The position numbers were made by a program, and so were the translations under genes. Shown here one piece after another: positions 9,001-17,532 of a stretch of DNA of 64,000 bases (its first letter is position 1; each line of letters starts with the position of its first letter). The stretch lies in contig CATXDC010000014.1 in NCBI GenBank assembly GCA_958366985.1, positions 17,057-81,056 on the forward strand, read 5' to 3'. This stretch comes from an uncultured Oscillospiraceae bacterium (GTDB taxonomy: Bacteria > Bacillota > Clostridia > Oscillospirales > Acutalibacteraceae). A model generated the notes under the pieces. It was not told where the DNA came from. It saw nothing but the letters and a program-made list of their open reading frames with translations, and searched no databases.

Positions 9001-9628
9001 CAAGACGCTTTAAGATTCTTACCTTCTTCTGTCCGCTTGCGTTTTCTAGCTCCTCACGAAGCTCTTCTGCAAGGGATTCAACATCTATCTGTGAAAGAAG
9101 CTCTTTGATAGCCTCCGCACCCATTCCGGCACGGAAAGAATCCTCATACTTCTCTCTCATATCAGCGTAATCTTTATCGTTGAGAATCTGAAGACGCTGA
9201 AGCGGTGTGTCACCGGGATCTGTGACAATGTAAAGGGCAAAATAGAGAACCTTTTCAAGGTCACGGGGAGAAATGTCAAGCATAAGTCCCATACGTGAGG
9301 GAATACCCTTGAAGTACCAGATGTGGGAAACAGGAGCTGCAAGCTCAATGTGACCCATTCTCTCACGGCGAACCTTTGCCTTTGTTATTTCAACTCCGCA
9401 GCGTTCGCAGACCTTGCCCTTAAAGCGGATACGTTTATACTTTCCGCAGTGGCACTCCCAGTCCTTAGTGGGTCCGAAAATCCTTTCGCAGAAAAGACCG
9501 TCCCTTTCAGGCTTGAGTGTGCGGTAGTTTATGGTTTCGGGCTTCTTGACTTCACCGTAAGACCATTCTCTGATCTGTTCAGGTGAAGCAAGACCGATTT
9601 TTATTGACTCAAATGTGATGTTTTCCAT
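6086..9628 (-). CDS. rpoC: DNA-directed RNA polymerase subunit beta'
   Basis: This is the large subunit that holds the active-site Mg2+. The N-terminal zinc ribbon ([20 protein letters not shown], near residues 60-80) and the catalytic NADFDGDQM (near residue 448) are intact, as are the bridge-helix and trigger-loop regions ([20 protein letters not shown]). The length of 1180 residues fits Firmicutes. The start ATG at 9628 ([10 protein letters not shown]) has AAGAAGGGG upstream; an ORF extension to 9649 overlaps that RBS. It follows rpoB after 43 bases in one transcription unit. Confidence 0.98.
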   Translation of the reverse strand: [1180 protein letters not shown]

Positions 9629-9671
9629 GTAACCGACCCCTTCTTTCAATTGTTAATTGCGTTTCTTTTCA

Positions 9672-12600
9672 TTAAAAGGTGTCTTCGTCAAATCCGTCGT
9701 CACCGAAAAGCTCGTCTTCACTGAATGCTTCAAGAGCTTCGAAATCAACCTCTGTGGGCTCCTCTTCCTCTTCGGGAGCTTCAATGCCGTAGCCATCTGC
9801 ATCCTCAGCATCGTTTACCTGTGAGAAAGCTGCGTCATCGCTCATAACATAGCCGATGTCGTCGCCGTCAAAGTTTTGCTTAAGGTCAATTTCCTGATCA
9901 TCCTTATCAAGAACTCTTACGTCAAGACCAAGTGACTGAAGCTCTTTGATAAGAACCTTGAATGACTCGGGAATACCGGGCTTCGGTACGTTCTGACCCT
10001 TGACGATTGCCTCGTAGGTCTTTACACGGCCCACAATATCGTCGGACTTAACAGTAAGGATTTCCTGAAGAGTATAGGCAGCGCCGTAAGCTTCAAGAGC
10101 CCAAACTTCCATTTCACCGAAACGCTGTCCGCCGAACTGAGCTTTACCACCCAGAGGCTGCTGTGTAACAAGTGAATAGGGTCCTGTTGAACGGGCATGG
10201 ATTTTATCGTCAACAAGGTGGTGGAGTTTAAGGTAATACATAACACCCACAGTTACGGGGTTATCAAACTGACGTCCTGTACGTCCGTCAATAAGGAATG
10301 ACTTACCGTCCTCTCTCAGACCAGCCTCACGAAGTGCATCACGGATATCGGACTCATGAGCACCGTCGAAAACGGGAGTCATGATCTTCCAGCCAAGGTG
10401 TCTTGCAGCGAAACCAAGGTGAACTTCAAGAACCTGACCGATGTTCATTCGGGACGGAACGCCCAAGGGGTTAAGAACGATATCAAGAGGAGTACCGTCG
10501 GGAAGGAAGGGCATATCTTCCTGGGGAAGAATTCTTGAAACAACACCCTTGTTACCGTGACGACCAGCCATCTTGTCACCGACGGAGATTTTACGCTTCT
10601 GTGCAATGTAGCAGCGTACGACCTTGTTAACGCCGGGGCTGAGCTCGTCGCTGTTAGCTCTTGTAAAGGTCTCAACCTTAACAACGATACCGTACTCACC
10701 GTGAGGAACACGAAGAGATGTATCTCTTACCTCACGTGCCTTTTCACCGAAAATAGCACGGAGAAGTCTTTCTTCTGCTGTAAGCTCAGTTTCTCCCTTG
10801 GGAGTTACCTTACCTACAAGGATGTCGCCGGAGCGAACCTCTGCACCAACACGGATGATACCCTCTTCGTCAAGGTCTTTGAGGACATCCTCACCGACGT
10901 TGGGAATATCTCTTGTGATTTCCTCTGCGCCGAGTTTTGTATCTCTTGCCTCAATCTCATGCTCTTCGATGTGAATTGAGGTGTAAACGTCTTCACGTAC
11001 AAGCTTTTCGTTAAGAAGTACGGCGTCCTCGTAGTTGTAGCCTTCCCATGTCATGAAGCCGATAAGGGCATTCTTACCAAGGCTGATTTCACCGTTGCTT
11101 GTTGCGGGACCGTCAGCGATAACTTCCTTCTCCTCAACTCTCTGTCCGAGATCAACGATAGGACGCTGGTTTATGCATGTGCCCTGGTTGGAGCGCATAA
11201 ACTTGAGAAGCTCATAGGAATCAACTTCGCCGTTATCTGTTGTAATTTCAATATTGCTTGCGCTGAGCTTTGTTACTGTACCTGCTCTCTTTGCAAGTAC
11301 AACAACGCCTGAGTCAACAGCTGCTTTATATTCCATACCGGTTCCGACAATGGGAGACTCGGTTTTAAGAAGCGGCACAGCCTGCCTCTGCATGTTTGAA
11401 CCCATGAGAGCACGGTTTGCGTCGTCGTTTTCAAGGAAGGGAATCATTGCAGTAGCAACTGAAACAACCATTCTCGGTGAAACGTCCATGTAGTCAGCTC
11501 TTGAAGAGTCGATCTCAAGGAACTCGTCACGGTAACGTGTATTTATCTTCTTGCGCATGAATCTGCCGTTTTCATCAAGGGGCTCGTTAGCCTGAGCAAC
11601 GATGTAATCATCCTCAACGTCGGCTGTCATATAGGTTACTTCATCAAGAACAACGCCGGTTTCCTTATCAACTCTGCGGAAAGGAGCTTCAATGAAGCCG
11701 TATTTGTTTATACGTGCAAAAGTTGCAAGGTAGGAGATAAGTCCGATGTTGGGTCCTTCAGGAGTCTCAATGGGACACATGCGTCCGTAGTGGCTGTAAT
11801 GAACGTCACGAACTTCGAATCCGGCACGGTCTCTTGAAAGACCGCCGGGTCCCAAAGCTGAAAGACGTCTCTTGTGAGTAAGCTCAGCAAGTGGGTTATT
11901 CTGATCCATGAACTGTGAAAGGGGTGATGATCCGAAGAACTCTCTTATAGCCGCTACAACAGGTCTTATGTTGATAAGTGCCTGGGGAGTTGCTGTATCG
12001 CTCTCCTGTGACTGGAGAGTCATCATTCTCTCTCTTACAACTCTCTCCATACGTGTGAAACCGATTCTGAACTGATTCTGGAGAAGCTCGCCGACAGAAC
12101 GGATGCGGCGGTTGCCCAGGTGGTCGATATCGTCAACGGTTCCCACGTCGTTTGCAAGACAGTTGAGATAGTTGATTGTAGCAAAGATATCATCAATGAT
12201 GATGTGCTTCGGAATAAGGTCATCGCAGCGTGCTTTGAGCTCTGCTTTAAGAGCGTCAACATCGCCCTCACACTTTTCGAGAACCTCAGTGAGAACGCTG
12301 AAGCGTACCTTCTCGTTGATGCCGATATCCTCGAGCTCTTCCTCTGTGAAGAAAGGAACATACTCGCCGATATCAACCATACCGTTGGAGATGATCTTTA
12401 CCTCTACGCCTTCAACGTCAACATAAGCGATTGTAACGCCTGCCTGCTCAAGCTCATAGGCTCTCTCTTTGGAGATAACCTCTCCTGCCTCAGCAAGGAT
12501 TTCGCCTGTTGTGGGGCTTGCAATGGGCTGTGAAAGCTTATGGCCTGCAAGACGCTGTGAAATTGCAAGCTTCTTATTGTATTTATAGCGTCCGACTCTT

Positions 12601-13406
12601 GAAAGGTCATAACGATGTGCGTCAAAGAACAGTCCGTCAAGGTGTGACTGAGCTGTTTCAAGTGTCGGAGGCTCGCCGGGACGGAGCTTTTTGTAAACTT
12701 CAAGAAGAGCCTCTTCCCTGTTCTGAGTTGTATCCTTCTCAAGGGTTGCAAGGATTCTCTCATCTGCTCCGAAGAAATCGGTAATTTCAGAATTTGTACC
12801 GAGTCCCAGTGCTCTGATAAACGTTGTGATATGAATTTTTCTGTTCTTATCTATTCTTACATAGAAAATGTCGTTCTGATCTGTCTCGTACTCAAGCCAT
12901 GCACCACGGTTGGGGATGACAGTTGTGGTAAACATCTTTTTACCGGTCTTGTCATGAGTCATGCCGTAGTATACGCCGGGAGAACGAACAAGCTGTGAAA
13001 CTATTACACGCTCAGCGCCGTTAATAACGAAAGTACCGCTGTCGGTCATGAGCGGGAAGTCGCCCATGTACACTTCGTTTTGCTTGATTTCGCCGGTTTC
13101 CTTATTGAGCAGTCTTGCAGTTACCCTTAAAGGCGCCGCATATGTTGCATCACGCTCTTTGCACTCAGTCACCGTATATTTGGGCTTATCGTCCATGCGG
13201 TAATCGATGAAGCTGAGAACCAGATTTCCCGTATAGTCAGTAATCTCATCGATATCTCTGAAAACTTCTTTCAGACCCGTATCGAGGAACCACTGATATG
13301 AGTTCTTCTGGATTTCAATAAGGTTGGGCATTTCCATAACCTCATTGATGCGTCCGAAGCTCATGCGGGTATTTTTGCCAAGCTTAACAGGTTTCACATT
13401 CACCAT
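9672..13406 (-). CDS. rpoB: DNA-directed RNA polymerase subunit beta
   Basis: The beta subunit forms the other half of the active-site cleft and carries the rifampicin pocket. The rif region (near residues 488-515: SPLSQFMDQNNPLAELTHKR then RLSALGPGG) keeps the sensitive-type residues. The C-terminal catalytic part with GDKMAGRHGNKG is intact. At 1244 residues it is slightly long, partly because of a strongly acidic tail of about 60 residues rich in Asp and Glu. The start ATG has GGAGTG 8 bases upstream. In most Firmicutes rplJ-rplL lie just upstream; here the neighbour is an antiporter gene, and rpoB has its own promoter and a leader of about 170 bases. Confidence 0.98.
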   Translation of the reverse strand: MVNVKPVKLGKNTRMSFGRINEVMEMPNLIEIQKNSYQWFLDTGLKEVFRDIDEITDYTGNLVLSFIDYRMDDKPKYTVTECKERDATYAAPLRVTARLLNKETGEIKQNEVYMGDFPLMTDSGTFVINGAERVIVSQLVRSPGVYYGMTHDKTGKKMFTTTVIPNRGAWLEYETDQNDIFYVRIDKNRKIHITTFIRALGLGTNSEITDFFGADERILATLEKDTTQNREEALLEVYKKLRPGEPPTLETAQSHLDGLFFDAHRYDLSRVGRYKYNKKLAISQRLAGHKLSQPIASPTTGEILAEAGEVISKERAYELEQAGVTIAYVDVEGVEVKIISNGMVDIGEYVPFFTEEELEDIGINEKVRFSVLTEVLEKCEGDVDALKAELKARCDDLIPKHIIIDDIFATINYLNCLANDVGTVDDIDHLGNRRIRSVGELLQNQFRIGFTRMERVVRERMMTLQSQESDTATPQALINIRPVVAAIREFFGSSPLSQFMDQNNPLAELTHKRRLSALGPGGLSRDRAGFEVRDVHYSHYGRMCPIETPEGPNIGLISYLATFARINKYGFIEAPFRRVDKETGVVLDEVTYMTADVEDDYIVAQANEPLDENGRFMRKKINTRYRDEFLEIDSSRADYMDVSPRMVVSVATAMIPFLENDDANRALMGSNMQRQAVPLLKTESPIVGTGMEYKAAVDSGVVVLAKRAGTVTKLSASNIEITTDNGEVDSYELLKFMRSNQGTCINQRPIVDLGQRVEEKEVIADGPATSNGEISLGKNALIGFMTWEGYNYEDAVLLNEKLVREDVYTSIHIEEHEIEARDTKLGAEEITRDIPNVGEDVLKDLDEEGIIRVGAEVRSGDILVGKVTPKGETELTAEERLLRAIFGEKAREVRDTSLRVPHGEYGIVVKVETFTRANSDELSPGVNKVVRCYIAQKRKISVGDKMAGRHGNKGVVSRILPQEDMPFLPDGTPLDIVLNPLGVPSRMNIGQVLEVHLGFAARHLGWKIMTPVFDGAHESDIRDALREAGLREDGKSFLIDGRTGRQFDNPVTVGVMYYLKLHHLVDDKIHARSTGPYSLVTQQPLGGKAQFGGQRFGEMEVWALEAYGAAYTLQEILTVKSDDIVGRVKTYEAIVKGQNVPKPGIPESFKVLIKELQSLGLDVRVLDKDDQEIDLKQNFDGDDIGYVMSDDAAFSQVNDAEDADGYGIEAPEEEEEPTEVDFEALEAFSEDELFGDDGFDEDTF

Positions 13407-13583
13407 AGGCTAATCACTCCGTTCTTTTTATTCGTCCATCAACATGGAAACGTTTTTGTTTTTGAACAAAAAACGATTGCTTTCCAACAAATTCTCCTTG
13501 ATTTTCGGAGAAGAAAGTGATACAATCCGCTTAAAGAAAAATTCCTTAAGGGTACACACTGCCATTATGATAGGCAGTATAGT

Positions 13584-13612
13584 ATTTTACACCCCTTGTC
13601 AACAATTGTCAA
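13584..13612 (-). promoter_or_regulatory. Promoter for rpoBC, with a long leader
   Basis: Minus-strand TTGACA (13612-13607), a 17-base spacer and TAAAAT (13589-13584). A second TTGACA lies inside the spacer. The leader down to 13407 holds an AT-rich hairpin (13451-13475, CGTTTTTGTT against AACAAAAAACG). I see no ORF in it. Confidence 0.75.
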
Positions 13613-13683
13613 TAGAAGTGGGCTAAACTTTTTGTCTTTTCTTAATTTTTAATTGAGAAAAGGCATTTTTTATGCTTTTAGAT

Positions 13684-13719
13684 AAAAAAACAGGCTTCGG
13701 TGCTGACCGAAACCTGTTT
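13684..13719 (-). terminator. Terminator of the nhaC-type gene
   Basis: A 14-bp stem with two mismatches (AAACAGG.TTCGGT / ACCGAA.CCTGTTT) and a 4-nt loop is followed on the minus strand by seven T residues. It separates the antiporter gene from the rpoBC promoter. Confidence 0.9.
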
Positions 13720-13742
13720 AATAGTATAAATTGTATATAAAT

Positions 13743-15257
13743 TTACTTCGACTTTTTGCCTACTACCTGCTCTTCGGAAGAAAACTTCTTCTTTGCAATA
13801 ACAAGAGCGGCAATAAGAAGCACAAGTCCGATAGGAAGTCCGAGCCATGCATTTGTAAATCCTGCTATGAGATAGCCTACAAAGCTGCATCCCGCAACAA
13901 TAAGTGCATAGGGCATCTGGGTTGAAACGTGTTCCAGATGATTGCAGTTAGCTCCCGTAGAAGCAAGGATTGTTGTATCGGAAATGGGAGAAACATGGTC
14001 GCCGCAGACTGCACCTGCAAGAATGGATGCAATTGTAAGAACCATCAGCTGGCTGTCAACTCCGCCGAACACTGCCATTGTAATGGGGATAAGGATACCG
14101 AATGTGCCCCAGGATGTTCCTGTTGCAAAGGCAAGTCCTAAAGCGATAAGGAAGAATACGCCGGGCATTATATTCATGGGAATGCTGTATGTTTCAACAA
14201 CATGTCTTACATATCCGCCTGCGTCAAGGTAATCTGCACTGCAAACGCCGCTGAGAGTCCATGCAAGAGAAAGGATTGCAATAGCGGGAACCATTGCTCT
14301 GAATCCCTCTATAACGCTGTCTGTGAACTCTTTGTAAGTGATTACTCTGCGTGACATATAAAGAATAAATGTAACAACAAGAGCAAAGAAAGAACCAAGA
14401 ACAAGTGAAAGTGAAGAATTACAGTTACTGAAAGCTGTAACTATATTTTCACCTTCAAGGATTCCGCCTGTATAAAGCATTGCCATTATACAGAAAACAA
14501 TAAGAGAAACTATGGGGATTATAAGATCCATAACTTTTCCCTTACCGGTAACCTTGATTGTTTCTCTCTCACTGTTTTCGTTGGTTGTTTCTTTTTCACG
14601 GTGGAGAACCTCATATTTTTTCATGGGACCGAAATCAAAATTAAAGGCTATGAGGAAAACGACCATCACAATTGTGAGAAGCGCATAAAGATTAAAAGGT
14701 ATTGTTCTGAGGAAAAGATTGAATCCGTCAATGGTGCTTCCCTCAGGCAGTGATGAACCGACAGCAGCTGCCCAGCTGGAAATTGGAGCTATAATACATA
14801 CGGGAGCAGCGGTTGCATCGATTATATAAGCAAGCTTTGCTCTTGAAATTTTATGTCTGTCTGTAACAGGTGACATTACAGTACCGACAGTAAGGCAGTT
14901 AAAATAGTCATCAACGAAAATGAGAACGCCTAAACCGGAAGTTGCCGCAAGAGCGCCTCTCTTTGTCTTAATGGCTTTTGATGCCCAGTTACCATATGCT
15001 CTTGAAGCGCCTGATTTAGCCATAAGAGCTACCAGTATTCCCAGAAGTACCAGGAAAATTATTATGTTTGCATTTGAGCCGATTTTTTCGCCCATAATGC
15101 CAAATGTTGTCTCAACTGTCTTAACAGGATTGAAACCGGTGAAAAACAGTGCGCCTGAAATAATTCCTATAAGCAGAGAAAAATATACTTCCTTTGTTAT
15201 AAGAGCCAGAGCAATAGCAACAATCGGCGGAATAAGCGACCAAAAGGTACCTACCAT
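13743..15257 (-). CDS. NhaC-family Na+/H+ antiporter
   Basis: A 504-residue inner-membrane protein with about 11-13 hydrophobic helices. The conserved family segments GTSWGTFGILIPI and GDHVSPISDTTI (near residues 375-440) identify the NhaC superfamily (PF03553), whose members exchange Na+ for H+ or, in some branches, malate or lactate. AGGAGGG lies 9 bases before the ATG. The gene is single, with its own promoter carrying a palindrome in the spacer and a strong terminator, so it is likely regulated separately from rpoBC. The transported ion pair is inferred from family only. Confidence 0.85.
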   Translation of the reverse strand: MVGTFWSLIPPIVAIALALITKEVYFSLLIGIISGALFFTGFNPVKTVETTFGIMGEKIGSNANIIIFLVLLGILVALMAKSGASRAYGNWASKAIKTKRGALAATSGLGVLIFVDDYFNCLTVGTVMSPVTDRHKISRAKLAYIIDATAAPVCIIAPISSWAAAVGSSLPEGSTIDGFNLFLRTIPFNLYALLTIVMVVFLIAFNFDFGPMKKYEVLHREKETTNENSERETIKVTGKGKVMDLIIPIVSLIVFCIMAMLYTGGILEGENIVTAFSNCNSSLSLVLGSFFALVVTFILYMSRRVITYKEFTDSVIEGFRAMVPAIAILSLAWTLSGVCSADYLDAGGYVRHVVETYSIPMNIMPGVFFLIALGLAFATGTSWGTFGILIPITMAVFGGVDSQLMVLTIASILAGAVCGDHVSPISDTTILASTGANCNHLEHVSTQMPYALIVAGCSFVGYLIAGFTNAWLGLPIGLVLLIAALVIAKKKFSSEEQVVGKKSK

Positions 15258-15289
15258 TTGTTTTATCCCTCCTGAATAATATTAGGTTT

Positions 15290-15318
15290 ATTGTACTGTT
15301 TTTGACAGTATATGTCAA
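15290..15318 (-). promoter_or_regulatory. Promoter of the NhaC-family gene with an internal palindrome
   Basis: Minus-strand TTGACA (15318-15313), a 17-base spacer and TACAAT (15295-15290). TACTGT and ACAGTA arms separated by 5 bases (15294-15310) fill the spacer between -35 and -10, a classic repressor position. Confidence 0.7.
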
Positions 15319-15480
15319 TGTTTTTTGTTGGATTTTATATAAACGTGTCTAAAATTATTCAAAATATACCATTCCGACTGCTTTTATCGAGCATTTGCTC
15401 TGGGAGCAAAAGTGGTAAAACGGTATTTCAGAAGGATGTGGTTTAAGAATTTATGTGCTGAAGTATCAAAAAAACTCATG

Positions 15481-16407
15481 TCAAATGATGCCGAATTTTT
15501 TCATTTCTTTTTTAAGACAATTTGCTTTCAGTTTGAGGAAAGGATGGGATACTTTGCCCAGACGTGAATACCAGTACATCTCCGAAAACAGCGCATAAAA
15601 CTCAGTTTTGACATCAGCCTTTTCGCTTACACCGTATCGCTTTTTATATTCTTCGTAAAGCCCCATTGCTCCTCCCGCTCCAGCTTTTAAAGCGAACAGT
15701 TCATAATCACGGTCAGCCCACTTGACCATAAATGGGTCTATTAGACCTTTCATGATAAGGGTATTTTTATCGACAATAATATTAGGAGTCCAGAAATCAC
15801 CGTGGGTGAGCACTGCTTTCTCCGGCTTTTCATCGAATATCTTTTCGTATTTTGCAAAGGCAGTTTCCATTACATCCAGAACCTCTTTGCTTAAAGCCTC
15901 TTCTGCACCTTTTGTCTCGGCAAATTTTAAAATATTTTCAGCAAAGGGTTTATAATAGTCATCCCAGCTTTCATAAACAGCTTCCTTGTAGTTTCCGAAC
16001 GTTTCATTTTCAACGCTCTGAAGCTGACTGAGATTTTCGAGAATAGAGCTTACATAATTTTCACGTTTTTTCTTTCCCTTAAATTTAAACCATATATTAT
16101 CAGCAGAAACGCCGTCAATATATTCCATGGCAAAAATCCCCAGCTCTTTTTCACCTTCATTATAATATTTTTTAAAAAAATATGGTTTCGGTATCTTGAT
16201 TCCGGATTTTTCAAGGAGAAATTTTGAACTGTCATATTCCTCCTCCATAAGTTTAGGATACTCCGAAACTTTAACAGCTGCTTTAAATCCGTTTTCGCAT
16301 TCCGCTGTATATACACTTCCCGATGCACCTTTTCCACAAGGTGAGCACCTTAAGGTTTTTAAATTCATCTCTTCCTTTAAAGCCTGACTAATGTAATCAT
16401 TTATCAT
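15481..16407 (-). CDS. APH/choline-kinase-like phosphotransferase (aminoglycoside phosphotransferase fold)
   Basis: A 308-residue soluble protein with a protein-kinase-like fold: an N-terminal lobe with a Gly-rich GKGASGSVY loop and AAVKVSE lysine, then the catalytic THGDFWTPNII (HGDxxxxN) and LIDPFMVKWADRDYEL (metal-binding Asp and the family's xDxEL/DL pattern). This is the layout of APH (PF01636) and fructosamine kinase families. The substrate is unknown; the name should not be read as antibiotic resistance. The start ATG at 16407 (MINDYISQ) has AGGAGGGG upstream; the frame stays open further but without an RBS. It stands alone. Confidence 0.7.
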   Translation of the reverse strand: MINDYISQALKEEMNLKTLRCSPCGKGASGSVYTAECENGFKAAVKVSEYPKLMEEEYDSSKFLLEKSGIKIPKPYFFKKYYNEGEKELGIFAMEYIDGVSADNIWFKFKGKKKRENYVSSILENLSQLQSVENETFGNYKEAVYESWDDYYKPFAENILKFAETKGAEEALSKEVLDVMETAFAKYEKIFDEKPEKAVLTHGDFWTPNIIVDKNTLIMKGLIDPFMVKWADRDYELFALKAGAGGAMGLYEEYKKRYGVSEKADVKTEFYALFSEMYWYSRLGKVSHPFLKLKANCLKKEMKKFGII

Positions 16408-16744
16408 TTTATCCCCTCCTGACGCCTCTGTTTCAGTAAACAAATTATTGAAATGATAACAAAAAAGTATAGCAAAACGGCTTTTAACAATTAGCAAGCC
16501 CCATAAGAAAATAATCCCATGTAAATTACGGTACAACCTCAAAAAGGCTGCACCGTTGCTTTTTACGCTTTAAAGCGATAGGAGTTTGGCTTCAAAATCC
16601 TATACTCGCCATTCCTGAGGACATTGCTACCACAATGTGTATATCGTTTATTTCTGTTTGGCTTTGTACAACTCAAAACATCAACAAATGATATGCTCAC
16701 AGATTATTGGTTGAATAAAAGTTCATGTTCTTACTAACTGAAAA
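16408..16744. other. Intergenic stretch without a gene
   Basis: I find no coding sequence or RNA gene. A hairpin with CGGTACAACC / GGCTGCACCG arms (about 16530-16553) is present; on the plus strand TTGCTTTTT follows, but no plus-strand gene ends here. Confidence 0.4.
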
Positions 16745-17248
16745 TCACCGCACTATTTCTAATTCTATGCATTCCCAATCTTCATTTAATATATGATAAT
16801 ATTCTGCTTTATCCAACACCACATCTTTAAATCCTACCGATTTGTAGCAAAAATATGCGGATTCATTATTTTTAAATACTCCAAGAGTTACTTTACTAAC
16901 CTTCAAAATATCAAAAGCATACTGTAAAGATAACTTCAACATTTCTTTTCCATAGCCCTGCCCACGTTTATTGTCGTCCACAATTACAAATCCGAGCCGA
17001 AGTTCTTCTTTAGCCTCATCAGTATACCGCATAATTAAATGTCCCACAACACCGGTTTCATCAAAAGCAGTCATCTCAAAAAAAGAGTCTGAAAACGCAA
17101 AATGATCATAATGATCATTTATATCGTCTGCTGTAATAGGAAATTTTTCGTATCTATCCGCACACCATTTTCTGAATGCAACTTCATCTTTTATCCATTT
17201 CACAATAAATTCTGCGTCACATTTTTTATATGGTCGTAATCTTAACAT
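16745..17248 (-). CDS. GNAT-family N-acetyltransferase
   Basis: A 167-residue protein of normal GNAT length. It has the N-terminal LRPYKKCDAEFIVKW pattern of RimJ/RimL-type acetyltransferases, a central beta strand GFVIVDDNKRGQGYGKEML carrying the acetyl-CoA motif A (RGQGYG), and NNESAYFCYKSVGFK, the typical C-terminal helix with NxxAxxxYxxxGF. It transfers acetyl from acetyl-CoA to an amine; the target is unknown. AAAGGTG precedes the ATG. It is more AT-rich than nearby genes and stands alone between two gaps with no clear terminator. Confidence 0.85.
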   Translation of the reverse strand: MLRLRPYKKCDAEFIVKWIKDEVAFRKWCADRYEKFPITADDINDHYDHFAFSDSFFEMTAFDETGVVGHLIMRYTDEAKEELRLGFVIVDDNKRGQGYGKEMLKLSLQYAFDILKVSKVTLGVFKNNESAYFCYKSVGFKDVVLDKAEYYHILNEDWECIELEIVR

Positions 17249-17532
17249 AGCTATTTCACCTTTCCTTACGGCAACTTCTAATTTATCTGCTTCAACACAG
17301 ACAATTATTTAAAATAACTATATCAAAAAGCTTAAGTCTTTTCAACTTTCAAGTTTAAACTTATTCATAATAATAAAAATGGCAAAAAAACTTTTCACAG
17401 TTCTTTTACCATTCGTCTTTTAGTAAACCTCATTAATGCCTGATAATTCAGTATATTTAATGTTCTCTAAATCATTTTCTGATCGGACATCAACAAATAC
17501 AAAATCCGTTTATTGTATTGAAAGATTTTTTC

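Noticed and set aside
15394..15410. Perfect TTTGCTC-TGG-GAGCAAA repeat as a terminator
   Set aside because: No U-run follows on either strand and it is far from a gene end in the right direction.
15481..16407. Aminoglycoside resistance gene
   Set aside because: Only the general APH fold is evident; nothing ties it to a drug, and many such kinases act on metabolites.
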